Origin: Blattabacterium cuenoti
Lineage (GTDB): Bacteria > Bacteroidota > Bacteroidia > Flavobacteriales > Blattabacteriaceae
Length of the DNA: 64,000 nt
Direction of reading: 5' to 3'
Assembly: GCF_014252095.1 (NCBI RefSeq)
Contig: NZ_CP059210.1
Coordinates: forward strand, 410,392-474,391
Shown: positions 8,130 through 17,819 of the stretch, piece after piece
How positions within the stretch are numbered: the first letter of the stretch is position 1
How the letters are laid out: each line of letters begins with the position of its first letter
The notes under the pieces: generated by a model
Database searches by the model: none
Told to the model about the DNA's origin: nothing
The model's input: the letters and a program-made list of their open reading frames with translations, nothing else
Made by a program: the position numbers and the translations under genes

Positions 8130-10091
8130 TTAAGAAGAAGGAAGATCACTGACTGTAGTCAAAATATCTCCTAAATCCTCTGAAAAAGGTCTTTCCCCAA
8201 AAATTTTTTTCAAATCTTCTCTGAAGATTACTTCTTTTTCTAGAAGTTCGTTAGCTAACATGGATAATTTTTTTTCATGACTTATTAATAGATTTTTGGC
8301 TCTTTGATATTGTTCAGAAATAATTTTAGAGATTTCTTCATCTATGATTTGTGCAGTTTTTTCACTATAAGGTTTAGAAAAAGAAAATTCACTTTGCCCC
8401 GTAGAATCATAATAAGAAATATTTCCAATTCTTTCATTTAATCCGAAAATAGCTACCATAGATTGTGCTTGTCTTGTAACTCTTTCCAAATCATTCAACG
8501 CACCTGTTGAAATATTTCTGAAAATCACTTCTTCTGCAGATCTTCCTCCTAATAAAGCACAAATTTCGTCCTTCATTTGTTCTGGAGTAGTAAGTTGTCT
8601 TTCTTCTGGAAGATACCAAGCGGATCCCAAAGATTTTCCTCTGGGAACTATAGTTACTTTGACCAAAGGAGCCGCGTGTTCCAACAACCAACTGACAGTG
8701 GCATGTCCCGCTTCATGATAAGCTATTCTTTTTTTCTCATTTGGTTTTATTATTTTATTTTTTTTCTCCAGTCCTCCTATAATACGATCTATAGCGTCTA
8801 AAAAATCTTGATTTTCTATCTTAGATCTATTTTTTCTCGCTGCGATAAGAGCTGATTCATTACAAATATTTGCTATATCTGCTCCACTAAATCCTGGGGT
8901 TTGTTTAGCTAAAAAATCTATATCTACCTTACTAGATAATACAAGTCTTTGTAAATGAACACGAAATATTTCTTTTCTTTCATTCAATTCTGGTGGATCT
9001 ACTAATATAGTGCGATCAAATCTACCTGGACGAAGCAAGGCTTTATCTAATATATCGGATCTATTTGTAGCAGCTAGTACAATAACATTTGTGTGAGTTC
9101 CAAATCCATCCATTTCTGTAAGTAATTGATTTAAAGTATTTTCTCTTTCATCATTAGATCCTGCTATACTACTTTTTCCTCTAGCTCTTCCTATGGCGTC
9201 TATTTCATCAATAAATATGATACAGGGTGATTTATCTTTTGCTTTTTCGAATAAATCTCTTACTCTAGAAGCTCCAACTCCTACAAACATTTCTACAAAA
9301 TCAGAACCAGATAAGGAAAAAAAAGGGACTTTCGCCTCTCCAGCTACAGCTTTTGCTAATAAAGTTTTTCCAGTTCCAGGAGGACCTATTAACAGGGCAC
9401 CTTTCGGAATTTTTCCTCCTAACTTAGTATACTTTTGAGGACTTTTCAAAAATTCTACAATTTCTTGTACTTCTTCTTTAGCTCCATCCAAACCAGCTAC
9501 ATCTTTAAATGTTATTTTCACATTATTATTTTCATCAAATAACTTAGCTCGAGATTTTCCGATATTAAATATTTGTCCTCCAGGTCCTCCTCCAGTAGCT
9601 CCAATTCTACGAAAAATAAAAACCCAGAAAATAATCAACAAAATAAAGAATATTCCATAATCAAAAAAAAATTTTGTAATAGTATAATCTTGCTGATTTT
9701 TAAAATCAATCAGAGTATCTAGATTATATTTTTTTTTATATTCTTCAAATTTTTTCTGAAAAAATTGCAAATCTCCTATTTCAAATTCATATTGTAAAGA
9801 ATGCGAAATAAACTTCTTTCTGCGATCACTTTTGATTATATCATGTGGATTAATAAAAATATCATGAGATGGTAAAAATTCTTTTTTTAAATAAACATGT
9901 ACAATTTCCCTATGTTTGACTATAATTTTCTGTACTTCTCCTTTCATAAGAATATCAAAAAAAGTATCTTGATCAATTTTTCTCGGATTAGAAAAAGAAG
10001 ATTTAAAGAAAAATATCCCTAAAAATATGGCCAATATAATTGCATATATCCAAAAAAAGTTGTTTTTACTTTTTACTTTTTTATCTATCAT
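8130..10091 (-). CDS. ftsH: ATP-dependent zinc metalloprotease FtsH
   Basis: Membrane-anchored AAA+ protease that degrades unassembled membrane proteins and selected soluble ones. 653 residues. Membrane segments at about 13-30 and 143-162 flank a periplasmic domain; a Gly-rich linker follows. Walker A 'GPPGTGKT' at 236-243, Walker B 'IIFIDEIDA' near 291-299, the second region of homology '[20 protein letters not shown]', and the zinc site 'HEAGH' at 459-463. Preceded by rsfS with a 38-bp gap and followed by cdsA at 13 bp. Confidence 0.98.
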   Translation of the reverse strand: MIDKKVKSKNNFFWIYAIILAIFLGIFFFKSSFSNPRKIDQDTFFDILMKGEVQKIIVKHREIVHVYLKKEFLPSHDIFINPHDIIKSDRRKKFISHSLQYEFEIGDLQFFQKKFEEYKKKYNLDTLIDFKNQQDYTITKFFFDYGIFFILLIIFWVFIFRRIGATGGGPGGQIFNIGKSRAKLFDENNNVKITFKDVAGLDGAKEEVQEIVEFLKSPQKYTKLGGKIPKGALLIGPPGTGKTLLAKAVAGEAKVPFFSLSGSDFVEMFVGVGASRVRDLFEKAKDKSPCIIFIDEIDAIGRARGKSSIAGSNDERENTLNQLLTEMDGFGTHTNVIVLAATNRSDILDKALLRPGRFDRTILVDPPELNERKEIFRVHLQRLVLSSKVDIDFLAKQTPGFSGADIANICNESALIAARKNRSKIENQDFLDAIDRIIGGLEKKNKIIKPNEKKRIAYHEAGHATVSWLLEHAAPLVKVTIVPRGKSLGSAWYLPEERQLTTPEQMKDEICALLGGRSAEEVIFRNISTGALNDLERVTRQAQSMVAIFGLNERIGNISYYDSTGQSEFSFSKPYSEKTAQIIDEEISKIISEQYQRAKNLLISHEKKLSMLANELLEKEVIFREDLKKIFGERPFSEDLGDILTTVSDLPSS

Positions 10092-10129
10092 AGGTTTTCT
10101 TCATTTATTTAAATATAAATCAAGCATGG

Positions 10130-10444
10130 CTATAAATTTTTTTTCCAAATGTTTTCTATGTTATAATATAATCTGACTTTTTTTTGAAAAACATGTACAA
10201 CAATAGAAACATAATCTATCAATATCCATTCTCTATTTTTTAAACCTTCTATATGCCAAGGTTTTTCTTTTAACTCTTTCATTGTAATCTTTTCTATAGA
10301 TCTATATATGGCATAAACTTGATTTTGAGATTCTCCATTACAAACAACAAAATAATCACAAACAAAATTATTTCTAAAGTTTAAAACAGAAATATCTTCA
10401 CCTTTTACCATTTGAATTCCTTCTATAATTTTTTTTAATAGCAA
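10130..10444 (-). CDS. rsfS: Ribosomal silencing factor RsfS (Iojap family)
   Basis: Binds L14 and blocks joining of ribosomal subunits when nutrients are scarce. 104 residues. Seen: 'VKGEDISVLNFR', 'CDYFVVCNGESQNQV', 'KPWHIEGLKNREWILIDY' and 'VVHVFQKKVR', all typical of the family. The start is a TTG at 10444; an in-frame stop lies six codons upstream and no ATG is available, so the protein is slightly shorter at the N-terminus than relatives. Divergent from birA, as in free-living flavobacteria. Confidence 0.93.
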   Translation of the reverse strand: MLLKKIIEGIQMVKGEDISVLNFRNNFVCDYFVVCNGESQNQVYAIYRSIEKITMKELKEKPWHIEGLKNREWILIDYVSIVVHVFQKKVRLYYNIENIWKKNL

Positions 10445-10517
10445 AACGGATTTTTTTTAGTAGAAATATTCTAGTAATTTACTTTTTCAGTGTTTTTTTT
10501 ACTAACTAACTCAAAAA

Positions 10518-10525
10518 CAAAAATA
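10518..10525 (-). promoter_or_regulatory. Predicted -7 box for rsfS-ftsH-cdsA-psd
   Basis: On the minus strand the sequence reads TATTTTTG, a full match to the Bacteroidota TAnnTTTG -7 box, 74 bp upstream of the rsfS start in the divergent birA/rsfS gap. I saw no good -33 element at the expected distance. Confidence 0.45.
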
Positions 10526-10569
10526 AGGTTTTCACTTTAAAGAAGTTAAATTTTTCAACATAAAATATT

Positions 10570-11337
10570 TTGAAAAGATTTATTTGGCCAATATATTTAA
10601 TTTTTCTAAAAAAAGTTGATTCTACTAATCAATACATAAAAAGGAACATTTCAAAATGGATGAATAACTGGACTGTTATTTGGTCCATGCATCAAACAAA
10701 TGGAAGAGGAGTCGGTAAAAACTTATGGAAAACAGAAAAAGGAAAAAATTTAACTTTTAGCATTTTTTTTAAATCGATTACCTTATCTATTGATAAAGGA
10801 TATATCATGAATATGATTATAAGTAACGCTATTCATAAAACTTTATTTAGTTATAGCAAATTTATTTGGATTAAATGGCCTAATGACATTATTTTAATGA
10901 ACAAAAAAATAGGAGGAATATTAATTGAGAATAAAGTCTTTCATAAGAAAATACATACAACAATTGCTGGAATAGGATTAAATGTGAATCAACTAAAATT
11001 TGATTATAAATTTCAAGCTACTTCTTTAAAAAAAATTCTTAACAAGGATTTTGAATTAGACAAATTATTTTATAATATAATTTATTCCATACAAAAAGAA
11101 TATTTTCTTTTTACAATTCAAGGAGAATCAAATATAAGAGATTATTACGTAAGTCATCTTTATATGAAAGATAAAATCTCTTTTTTCTATATAAAAAAAA
11201 ATGTTCATTGTGAAATAAATGGATTATATAAAGGAATTATTCGAAATATAACAAAAAGAGGAAATTTAGTGATTGAATTTAATAAGAAAAAAAAATTTTT
11301 TTTCTTTTCTCAAAAAGAAGTACAATTGATTTTTTAA
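10570..11337 (+). CDS. birA: Biotin--[acetyl-CoA-carboxylase] ligase, catalytic domain only
   Basis: Attaches biotin to the carrier subunit of biotin-dependent carboxylases via biotinyl-AMP. 255 residues with no N-terminal winged-helix domain, so it cannot be the classical bio repressor. Seen: 'VDSTNQYIK' near the start, the nucleotide loop 'NGRGVGKNLW', 'KWPNDII' with the active-site Lys, 'IGGILIENK' and 'GIGLNVN', then a small C-terminal beta domain. The start is TTG at 10570; no ATG lies upstream in frame. It ends 3 bp from the yidC stop (convergent). Confidence 0.93.
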   Translation: MKRFIWPIYLIFLKKVDSTNQYIKRNISKWMNNWTVIWSMHQTNGRGVGKNLWKTEKGKNLTFSIFFKSITLSIDKGYIMNMIISNAIHKTLFSYSKFIWIKWPNDIILMNKKIGGILIENKVFHKKIHTTIAGIGLNVNQLKFDYKFQATSLKKILNKDFELDKLFYNIIYSIQKEYFLFTIQGESNIRDYYVSHLYMKDKISFFYIKKNVHCEINGLYKGIIRNITKRGNLVIEFNKKKKFFFFSQKEVQLIF

Positions 11338-11340
11338 AAA

Positions 11341-13143
11341 TCAGAAATCTTTTTTCTTTTTCATGATTTCTTTTATTCTATATTTCCAATAATGACGTTT
11401 TGTTGGTTTTTTTTTATTTTCTTGAATTTTTTGACGGATTTTATTTTCATCTAATAGGAATTTTTTAATAAAAAAAATTAAACCAATATTAATAATATTA
11501 GATATAAAATAATAAAGAGAAAGTCCAGATGCGTAACTATTTATAAATAGAAGCATTATGATAGGCATTAAATATAATATAAAAGGCATATCTGATGCAT
11601 TTTTTTGATTGATTAGAGGATCGTTACTACTTACATTATTACTTATTTTTGTATAAATTAAAAGAGCAAGTGAATACAATAATGTAAGTAAACTCACATG
11701 ATTTCCATAAAAAGGAATAGAAAATGGTAATTCTAAAATAGAGTCATATGATGTAAGATCATCTACCCAAAAAAAAGATTTTCCTCTGAGATTAATCAAA
11801 GTTGGAAAAAATTTAAATAAAGAGTAAAAAATAGGAATTTGAAATAGTGCAGAAAAACATCCAGACATTGGGTTTATCCCGGCTTTTTGATATAGTTCCA
11901 TCATGGCTCTTTGTTTTTTTAGTGGATCAGAATTTCTAAATTTCTTATTAATCTCGTCGATTTCTGGACGAATCAACTTCATCATAGCACTTAACTTATA
12001 TTGTTTATAAGTTATTGGTGATAATATTAATTTTACTACAATTGTCATTAAAATAATAATGACTCCATAATTCAAATTTGTTTTTTCTAAAAATTGAAAA
12101 ATGACTAAAAAGAAATATTTATTAATCCATTTTAAAAAACCCCAACCGAATGGAATAATATTTTCTATTTTTTGATCAAGCTTTTTTAATAAAGAAAAAT
12201 CTAAAGGTCCAAAATATAATTGAAAAGGGATATTTATCTCTTCATGTTCTTTTATCTTTAATAAGATATTGGATTGAATTTTCTTTAAAAAAATTCCTGA
12301 AGGAAAATTTTCAGAACGTATAAAAAAATTTTTTAAAGGTTTTTTTGGGATAAAAATTGTTGCAAAAAATTGTTGTTTATGAGCTATCCAATTCAAATTA
12401 TATATATTCCTTTCTTCTGATTTTTTTTCGGATAAGGATTGAACCTTTGAATGAGAATTTTTATTATGAGAATAATAAATTTGTGTGTAAGAATTTTCCC
12501 AATTTCTATCCTTTTCTAGAGAAAAAACTTTTTGTTCTAAATTAATGGAAATAGTTTTCTTTCCTATGGAAGGAAATAAATTCACTGTTCGTACATGAAA
12601 ATCTACATGGTATTGAGAACCTTCATTTAAAGTGTATATATGATCGATGAAACCTACGCCATAAGGATTACGAGCCCTCATAATTAAAATCATAAGTTTT
12701 CCTCTTTTCTGAAAAAAAAAAGGATGAAAATATAAAGTATCTGTAGAGATTAGATTTTTTTTAAAATGTTTCTTATTAGAATTAACCCAAAAAATCATTT
12801 TATATAAAAAACTAGAATCTTTGATTAAGTAAAGATTTTTATTATGTGATACATGAATAAGATCATAGGCTTTGTATTTTTTTAAAAAAACTTCATTGAT
12901 CATTCCTCCTAAACTAGAGATCCTTAGTCTTAAAACTTCATTTTCTAATACACAATCATTTTTTGATTTTTTTTTTGAAACAAAAGATAATTTATCAAAT
13001 GAGGAAATTCTTTTTTCTTCTGCGAATCTATTTGATAGAAATTCTTTATCATTATATGTGTTAAAATATGTAAAAACAGTTAAAATTAACAATATAAGAA
13101 ATAAACCAATTATCGAATTATAATCCAAATTTTTTTCCTTCAT
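11341..13143 (-). CDS. yidC: Membrane protein insertase YidC
   Basis: Inserts proteins into the inner membrane, alone or with SecYEG. 600 residues, the Gram-negative form. An N-terminal anchor (about residues 10-26), a large periplasmic beta domain, then the conserved membrane core with 'NYGVIIILMTIVVKLILSP', 'KYKLSAMMKLIRPEI'-like 'YKQYKLSAMMKLIRPEIDE', 'MELYQKAGINPMSGC' and 'QIPIFYSLF'. A basic tail ends the protein. Its ATG overlaps the pyrG stop (ATGA), the usual flavobacterial pyrG-yidC pair. Confidence 0.96.
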   Translation of the reverse strand: MKEKNLDYNSIIGLFLILLILTVFTYFNTYNDKEFLSNRFAEEKRISSFDKLSFVSKKKSKNDCVLENEVLRLRISSLGGMINEVFLKKYKAYDLIHVSHNKNLYLIKDSSFLYKMIFWVNSNKKHFKKNLISTDTLYFHPFFFQKRGKLMILIMRARNPYGVGFIDHIYTLNEGSQYHVDFHVRTVNLFPSIGKKTISINLEQKVFSLEKDRNWENSYTQIYYSHNKNSHSKVQSLSEKKSEERNIYNLNWIAHKQQFFATIFIPKKPLKNFFIRSENFPSGIFLKKIQSNILLKIKEHEEINIPFQLYFGPLDFSLLKKLDQKIENIIPFGWGFLKWINKYFFLVIFQFLEKTNLNYGVIIILMTIVVKLILSPITYKQYKLSAMMKLIRPEIDEINKKFRNSDPLKKQRAMMELYQKAGINPMSGCFSALFQIPIFYSLFKFFPTLINLRGKSFFWVDDLTSYDSILELPFSIPFYGNHVSLLTLLYSLALLIYTKISNNVSSNDPLINQKNASDMPFILYLMPIIMLLFINSYASGLSLYYFISNIINIGLIFFIKKFLLDENKIRQKIQENKKKPTKRHYWKYRIKEIMKKKKDF

Positions 13144-14774
13144 ACATAATGATAATTCTGAGAATCAAATGATTTATAATTTTTAGAAATTTGTACAAAA
13201 TAAGTAAACAAAGGATGAGGATGTGTCACAGTGCTATTATACTCAGGATGATACTGAACTCCTAAGAAAAAAACATGATTATCTAATTCGATGGCTTCTA
13301 CCAAACCTGTTTCTGGATTTATTCCTACGACCTTCATACCGGCATTAGAAAAACTTTCTAAATAGGCGTTATTAAATTCATATCTATGACGATGTCTTTC
13401 AAAAATGTCTTTCTTTCCATAAATAGAAAAAATTTTAGATGTCTCTATTAAAGAGCATTTCCAATCTCCTAGTCTCATTGTTCCACCCTTTTGCATGATA
13501 TTTTTTTGTTCTTTCATTAAACTAATAACTGGATGAGAAGTTTTTGGATTAGTTTCAGAACTTTCTGCTTCTTGTATTTTCAATACATTTCTAGCAAACT
13601 CTATTACGGCTATTTGCATTCCTAAACATATGCCTAAAAAAGGAATTTTATTTTCTCTAGCATATTTGGCAGCTAATATTTTTCCTTCTATCCCTCTATT
13701 TCCAAATCCAGGAGCAATTAAAATTCCAGAAATTCCCTCAAAATATTCTTTTATATTTTTTTCTTTGATCATTCCGGAATAAATCCATTTTATATTTACA
13801 TAAGTTTCATTGACTGTTCCAGCGTGAATTAATGCTTCTGTAATAGATTTATACGAATCATGCAAAGAAACATATTTTCCAACTAGAGCAATTCTTATTT
13901 CACATTTAGGATTTTTATACTTTTTCAAAAAAATTTTCCATTTTTTCAAATTCGGAGTAATCAAAGTGGACAAATTTAAATGATTTAAAACTACTCTATC
14001 AAAATTTTGTACATGTAACAAACATGGAATATCATAAATAATTTTAGTATTGATAGATTCAATTACATTTTCTGGTTTGACATTACAAAATAAAGCCAAT
14101 TTATTACGAATGCCTTTAGATATATGTTTTTCTGTTCTACAAACTAAAATATCTGCTTGAATTCCATTTTCCATTAAATTTCTAACAGAATGTTGTGTAG
14201 GTTTTGTTTTTATTTCTCCAGTTACTGATATATAAGGTAATAAAGTTAGATGAACAACCAATCCATTGGATTCTCCTAATTCCCATTTTAATTGACGAAC
14301 AGTCTCGATATAAGGAAGAATTTCTATATCTCCTACTGTACCTCCTATTTCAGTAATAATAATGTCATAATCATTAGTTTTTCCAAGCTCTTTAATACGT
14401 TTTTTAATTTCATTAGTTATATGAGGGATGACTTGTACTGTTTCTCCTAAATAAATTCCTCTTCTCTCATTATCAATAACGGTTTTATATATCATCCCAG
14501 ATGTAACATTATTATTTTTTGTTGTTGGTTGATCTAAAAAACGTTCATAATGTCCTAAATCTAAATCTGTTTCCGCTCCATCTCTAGTTACAAAACACTC
14601 TCCATGTTCATAAGGATTTATGGTCCCTGGATCTATATTGAAATAAGGATCCATTTTTTGAATAGTGACTTTATAACCTCTACGCTTTAATAACATACCT
14701 AAAGAAGCAGATACAATTCCCTTTCCTAAGGAAGAAGTTACTCCTCCTGTAACAAAAACATATTTTGTTTCCAT
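13140..14774 (-). CDS. pyrG: CTP synthase
   Basis: Converts UTP to CTP with glutamine as nitrogen donor. I start at the ATG at 14774 ('METKYVFVTGGV'), giving 544 residues as in the family; an open upstream stretch of 34 codons is poor coding sequence. Synthase domain: 'GGVTSSLGKGI' P-loop, 'MDPYFNIDPGTINPYEHGE', 'DLDLGHYERF', 'EIGGTVGDIE'. Glutaminase domain: 'GKYVSLHDSYKS', the Cys nucleophile in 'PFLGICLGMQ' and the 'QYHPEYNS' His-Glu pair. Divergent from the SRP RNA. Confidence 0.97.
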   Translation of the reverse strand: METKYVFVTGGVTSSLGKGIVSASLGMLLKRRGYKVTIQKMDPYFNIDPGTINPYEHGECFVTRDGAETDLDLGHYERFLDQPTTKNNNVTSGMIYKTVIDNERRGIYLGETVQVIPHITNEIKKRIKELGKTNDYDIIITEIGGTVGDIEILPYIETVRQLKWELGESNGLVVHLTLLPYISVTGEIKTKPTQHSVRNLMENGIQADILVCRTEKHISKGIRNKLALFCNVKPENVIESINTKIIYDIPCLLHVQNFDRVVLNHLNLSTLITPNLKKWKIFLKKYKNPKCEIRIALVGKYVSLHDSYKSITEALIHAGTVNETYVNIKWIYSGMIKEKNIKEYFEGISGILIAPGFGNRGIEGKILAAKYARENKIPFLGICLGMQIAVIEFARNVLKIQEAESSETNPKTSHPVISLMKEQKNIMQKGGTMRLGDWKCSLIETSKIFSIYGKKDIFERHRHRYEFNNAYLESFSNAGMKVVGINPETGLVEAIELDNHVFFLGVQYHPEYNSTVTHPHPLFTYFVQISKNYKSFDSQNYHYV

Positions 14775-14864
14775 AAAAAATTTTGTGAAAAAACTTTTCC
14801 GTATTTTATACTGGATTTCATTTCGAATTGAAAATTGGAAAAGGAAGAATTTATAATTTTTTTT

Positions 14865-14872
14865 TATATTTG
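14865..14872 (+). promoter_or_regulatory. Predicted -7 box of the SRP RNA gene
   Basis: TATATTTG matches TAnnTTTG exactly and ends 8 bp before the first paired base of the SRP RNA at 14881, so the predicted transcription start agrees with the RNA 5' end. No clear -33 box. Confidence 0.65.
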
Positions 14873-14880
14873 CCAAACTT

Positions 14881-14981
14881 GGAGCAAGTTCTACACAATC
14901 AGCTCCCTATACAATCCTCTAGGGTGGGAACACAGCAAAGGTAATTAGGTTGTAGCGATGTGATGTAGATTCGCTTGCTCC
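14881..14981 (+). ncRNA. ffs: Signal recognition particle RNA (4.5S-type, small)
   Basis: RNA core of the SRP; with Ffh it targets membrane proteins co-translationally. About 101 nt. The ends are perfectly complementary: GGAGCAAG at 14881-14888 against CTTGCTCC at 14974-14981. The apex is the diagnostic Ffh-binding domain: stem GTG, GGAA tetraloop, stem CAC, then AGCA as the 3' side of the internal loop (around 14923-14937). It lies in the gap between divergent pyrG and clpX with its own -7 box. Identified from structure motifs by eye; a covariance-model search would settle the exact ends. Confidence 0.9.
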
Positions 14982-15015
14982 TTTCTATTCTATTAGAAAG
15001 AATCTTGAAAAATTT

Positions 15016-16233
15016 ATGGAAGATTCATTAAAATGCAATTTTTGTGGAAGAAAAAAAAATGAAATTACCTTTCTCATATCAGGTATGAGTGGCCATATTT
15101 GCAATTTTTGTATAGAAAAAACATACTCCATAATTCACAGACAATTTTCTACGGAAAAAAAAAATGTGGAAGAAAAAAAAACAATAGAAATAAAGAAGCC
15201 AAAAGAAATAAAAAAATTTCTAGATAAATATGTGATAGGACAAAATGAAGCGAAAAAGATTATATCTGTGGCTGTATATAATCATTACAAACGTCTAATC
15301 CATTTTCTTAATAAAAAAGAAGGAAATAATGATGTAGAAATAGAAAAATCTAATATTTTATTAATAGGAAATACAGGAACGGGAAAAACATTACTTGCCA
15401 AAAGTATTTCTAAACTTTTAAAAATTCCTTTTACCATAGCAGATGCTACAGCATTAACTGAAGCAGGATATGTAGGAGAAGATGTAGAATCTATTTTAAC
15501 TAGATTATTGCAATCAGCCAATTACGATGTAAGTTCCGCGGAAAAAGGAATTGTATTTATAGACGAAATAGATAAAATTTCTAGAAAAAAAAATAATCCA
15601 TCTCTCACTAGAGATGTATCTGGAGAAGGAGTTCAGCAAGCTTTGCTAAAAATCCTAGAAGGATCAATTATTAACGTTCCTCCACAAGGAGGACGGAAAC
15701 ATCCAGATCAAAAAATGATACCAATTAATACGGAGAACATCTTATTTATTGCTGGGGGAACATTCGACGGAATAGAAAACATTATATCTGACAGAATTCA
15801 TCAATTTTCTATAGGATTTATTAATCCTAATAAAAAAAATAAAAATGAAAAAAATTTTTTGAAAAATATTACTGCTAACGACTTAAGAAAATTTGGATTG
15901 ATCCCCGAACTTATAGGAAGGTTCCCTATTATTACTTATCTAAATTCATTAGATAAAATTATGTTAAAAAAAATATTGATAGAACCAAAAAATTCTTTAA
16001 TTAAACAATATAAAAAACTATTTGATTTGGATCAAATCTCTATTGAAGTGACAGATGAAGTTTTAGATATGATAATAAATAAAACCCTTGAATTGGGTTT
16101 AGGTGCAAGGGGATTACGTTCTTTCTGTGAAAGAATATTTGTAGACTACATGTTTAATATAGAAGAGATAAATAAAAATCAAATATTAAACATAGATAAA
16201 GAAATGGTTATAGAAAAATTTAACGGATTGTAG
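15016..16233 (+). CDS. clpX: ATP-dependent Clp protease ATP-binding subunit ClpX
   Basis: AAA+ unfoldase that feeds substrates to ClpP. 405 residues. N-terminal C4 zinc domain with Cys7, Cys10, Cys29 and Cys32 ('CNFC', 'CNFC'). Walker A 'GNTGTGKT' at 118-125, where most relatives have Pro as the second residue. 'VGEDVESILTRLLQ', Walker B 'GIVFIDEIDKI', sensor region 'GRFPIITYL' (close to the RFGxxPE-type pore/sensor segment) and 'GLGARGLRS' sensor 2. clpP is not beside it in this window. Confidence 0.97.
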   Translation: MEDSLKCNFCGRKKNEITFLISGMSGHICNFCIEKTYSIIHRQFSTEKKNVEEKKTIEIKKPKEIKKFLDKYVIGQNEAKKIISVAVYNHYKRLIHFLNKKEGNNDVEIEKSNILLIGNTGTGKTLLAKSISKLLKIPFTIADATALTEAGYVGEDVESILTRLLQSANYDVSSAEKGIVFIDEIDKISRKKNNPSLTRDVSGEGVQQALLKILEGSIINVPPQGGRKHPDQKMIPINTENILFIAGGTFDGIENIISDRIHQFSIGFINPNKKNKNEKNFLKNITANDLRKFGLIPELIGRFPIITYLNSLDKIMLKKILIEPKNSLIKQYKKLFDLDQISIEVTDEVLDMIINKTLELGLGARGLRSFCERIFVDYMFNIEEINKNQILNIDKEMVIEKFNGL

Positions 16234-16236
16234 TCC

Positions 16237-17238
16237 TTATTTTTTTTTTTCATTCTCCCTAACCGAATTCCATAATTCCTTTTTTAGCTGAAGGATTCCG
16301 TCTCCTGTAAAAGAAGAAATAAAAATAACACTTTCTTTTAGAAGGAAAAAATTTTTTTTTATTTTATTTTTCATTCTCTTATCAATCAAATCTGATTTAG
16401 AAATAGCTAATAAACGTTTTTTACTTAATAATTTTGGATTAAAATTTTTTAATTCATTTAATAAAGTTAAATATTCCATTTTCTGATTTTCTGTATTTGC
16501 AGAAATTAAAAATAGTAAAATAAAATTACGTTCTACATGTCTTAAAAAATTGTATCCTAACCCTTTTCCTTCAGAAGCTTTTTCTATAATTCCTGGAATA
16601 TCAGCTACTGTAAATGAATCATAATTCATCTTAACTATTCCAAAATTTGGAATTGTAGTAGTAAAACAAAAATTTCCTATTTTTGGTCTTGCTCTTGTAA
16701 TTTTGGATAGTAAAGTGGATTTTCCTGTGTTAGGAAATCCAATAATTCCAACGTCTGCTAGTATTTTCAATTCCAAAATTATCCAACTTCCCTTAGTCTT
16801 TATTCCAGATTGTGCATAACGAGGAGACCTTCTTTTTGAACTCTTAAAAAAAGCATTCCCTTTTCCACCTATTCCTCCTTGGAATAAAACTTTTTCTTGA
16901 AAATTTCTAGTAAATTCTGCTAATATGTTTTGATTACTATCTTTAACAATAGTTCCTATAGGAACTTCTATGAATAAATCTTTTCCATTAGCTCCGGTTA
17001 AATTTTTTTTCTTTCCTGGAGAACCAGAATATGCGATCCAATGTCTCTTGTATTTTAAATGAAAAAATGTATGAATATTAGAATTCCCTCGCATAATAAT
17101 ATCTCCTCCTTTTCCTCCATTTCCACCATCAGATACTCCTCTACTTATAGATTTTCCTCTATGAAAGTGAATGGCTCCTTTTCCTCCATCTCCACTTTTA
17201 CAATAAATCTTGATAAGATCTATGAAATTATCTTTCAT
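16237..17238 (-). CDS. obgE: GTPase Obg (ribosome assembly)
   Basis: Slow GTPase acting in 50S maturation and stress control. 333 residues: Gly-rich Obg domain ('KSGDGGKGAIHFHRGK', 'GGNGGKGGDI', repeated G-x-x-G turns) followed by the G domain with G1 'GFPNTGKST', G3 'DIPGIIE' and G4 'ISKSDL' (KSD replaces the common NKxD). No C-terminal extension. The ATG overlaps the adk stop by 4 bp; adk-obg is a flavobacterial pair. It converges with clpX with a 3-bp gap. Confidence 0.96.
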   Translation of the reverse strand: MKDNFIDLIKIYCKSGDGGKGAIHFHRGKSISRGVSDGGNGGKGGDIIMRGNSNIHTFFHLKYKRHWIAYSGSPGKKKNLTGANGKDLFIEVPIGTIVKDSNQNILAEFTRNFQEKVLFQGGIGGKGNAFFKSSKRRSPRYAQSGIKTKGSWIILELKILADVGIIGFPNTGKSTLLSKITRARPKIGNFCFTTTIPNFGIVKMNYDSFTVADIPGIIEKASEGKGLGYNFLRHVERNFILLFLISANTENQKMEYLTLLNELKNFNPKLLSKKRLLAISKSDLIDKRMKNKIKKNFFLLKESVIFISSFTGDGILQLKKELWNSVRENEKKK

Positions 17239-17816
17239 TCAAAAAAATTCATGATTTTTTTTTCAATAAAAAGAGATACATCTTCTATAGAAAAAGAAGC
17301 TTTAACTTTTACAATAATATTTTTCCATTTTTCTTCATTCCAAATACATGCAGTTTCTTTCTCATATTCTTCTATTCTTTTTTTAACTGTTATAATATCC
17401 GTATCATCATCACGATAACTTATTTTTCCTCTATTCAATAATCTATTAATTAACAAGTTTTTTTCAATAGAAAAATCAAAAATTATATCTATTTTTCCTA
17501 TAGATTTCTCTTTTAATATTTCCTCTAAAGAAAAAACTTGATTTTTTGTTCTTGGATATCCATCATAAATAATCCCCCTAGATGAAATAGATTTTTTTAT
17601 TTCTACATTCAACATATTTGTAGTAATCCGATCAGGAACTAACAATCCTTTTTTAAGATAATAACGAACCAGTTTTCCTAAACTTGTTTGACACTTTATA
17701 TGATGTCTAAACATGACGCCAGTAGATAAATGAATCAATCCAAATTTTTTTTTTAAAATTCTTGCTTGAGTCCCTTTTCCACATCCTGGTGGACCAAATA
17801 ATACTATATGTATCAT
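17235..17816 (-). CDS. adk: Adenylate kinase
   Basis: Interconverts ATP + AMP and 2 ADP. 193 residues, the short-lid form usual in this phylum. Seen: P-loop 'GPPGCGKGT' at 8-16, 'LSTGVMFRHHI' AMP site, 'YDGYPRTKNQ', and a compact lid 'LLNRGKISYRDDDTDIITVKKRI' region with 'GRxxxRxDD'-like residues and no zinc cysteines. Starts 3 bp after the lpdA stop. Confidence 0.96.
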   Translation of the reverse strand: MIHIVLFGPPGCGKGTQARILKKKFGLIHLSTGVMFRHHIKCQTSLGKLVRYYLKKGLLVPDRITTNMLNVEIKKSISSRGIIYDGYPRTKNQVFSLEEILKEKSIGKIDIIFDFSIEKNLLINRLLNRGKISYRDDDTDIITVKKRIEEYEKETACIWNEEKWKNIIVKVKASFSIEDVSLFIEKKIMNFFE

Positions 17817-17819
17817 AAA

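Noticed and set aside
16237-16420. Obg G4 motif reads KSD, not NKxD, as a possible loss of GTP specificity.
   Set aside because: KxD variants with a preceding Ser are, as far as I recall, ordinary in Bacteroidota Obg; the specificity Asp is present.
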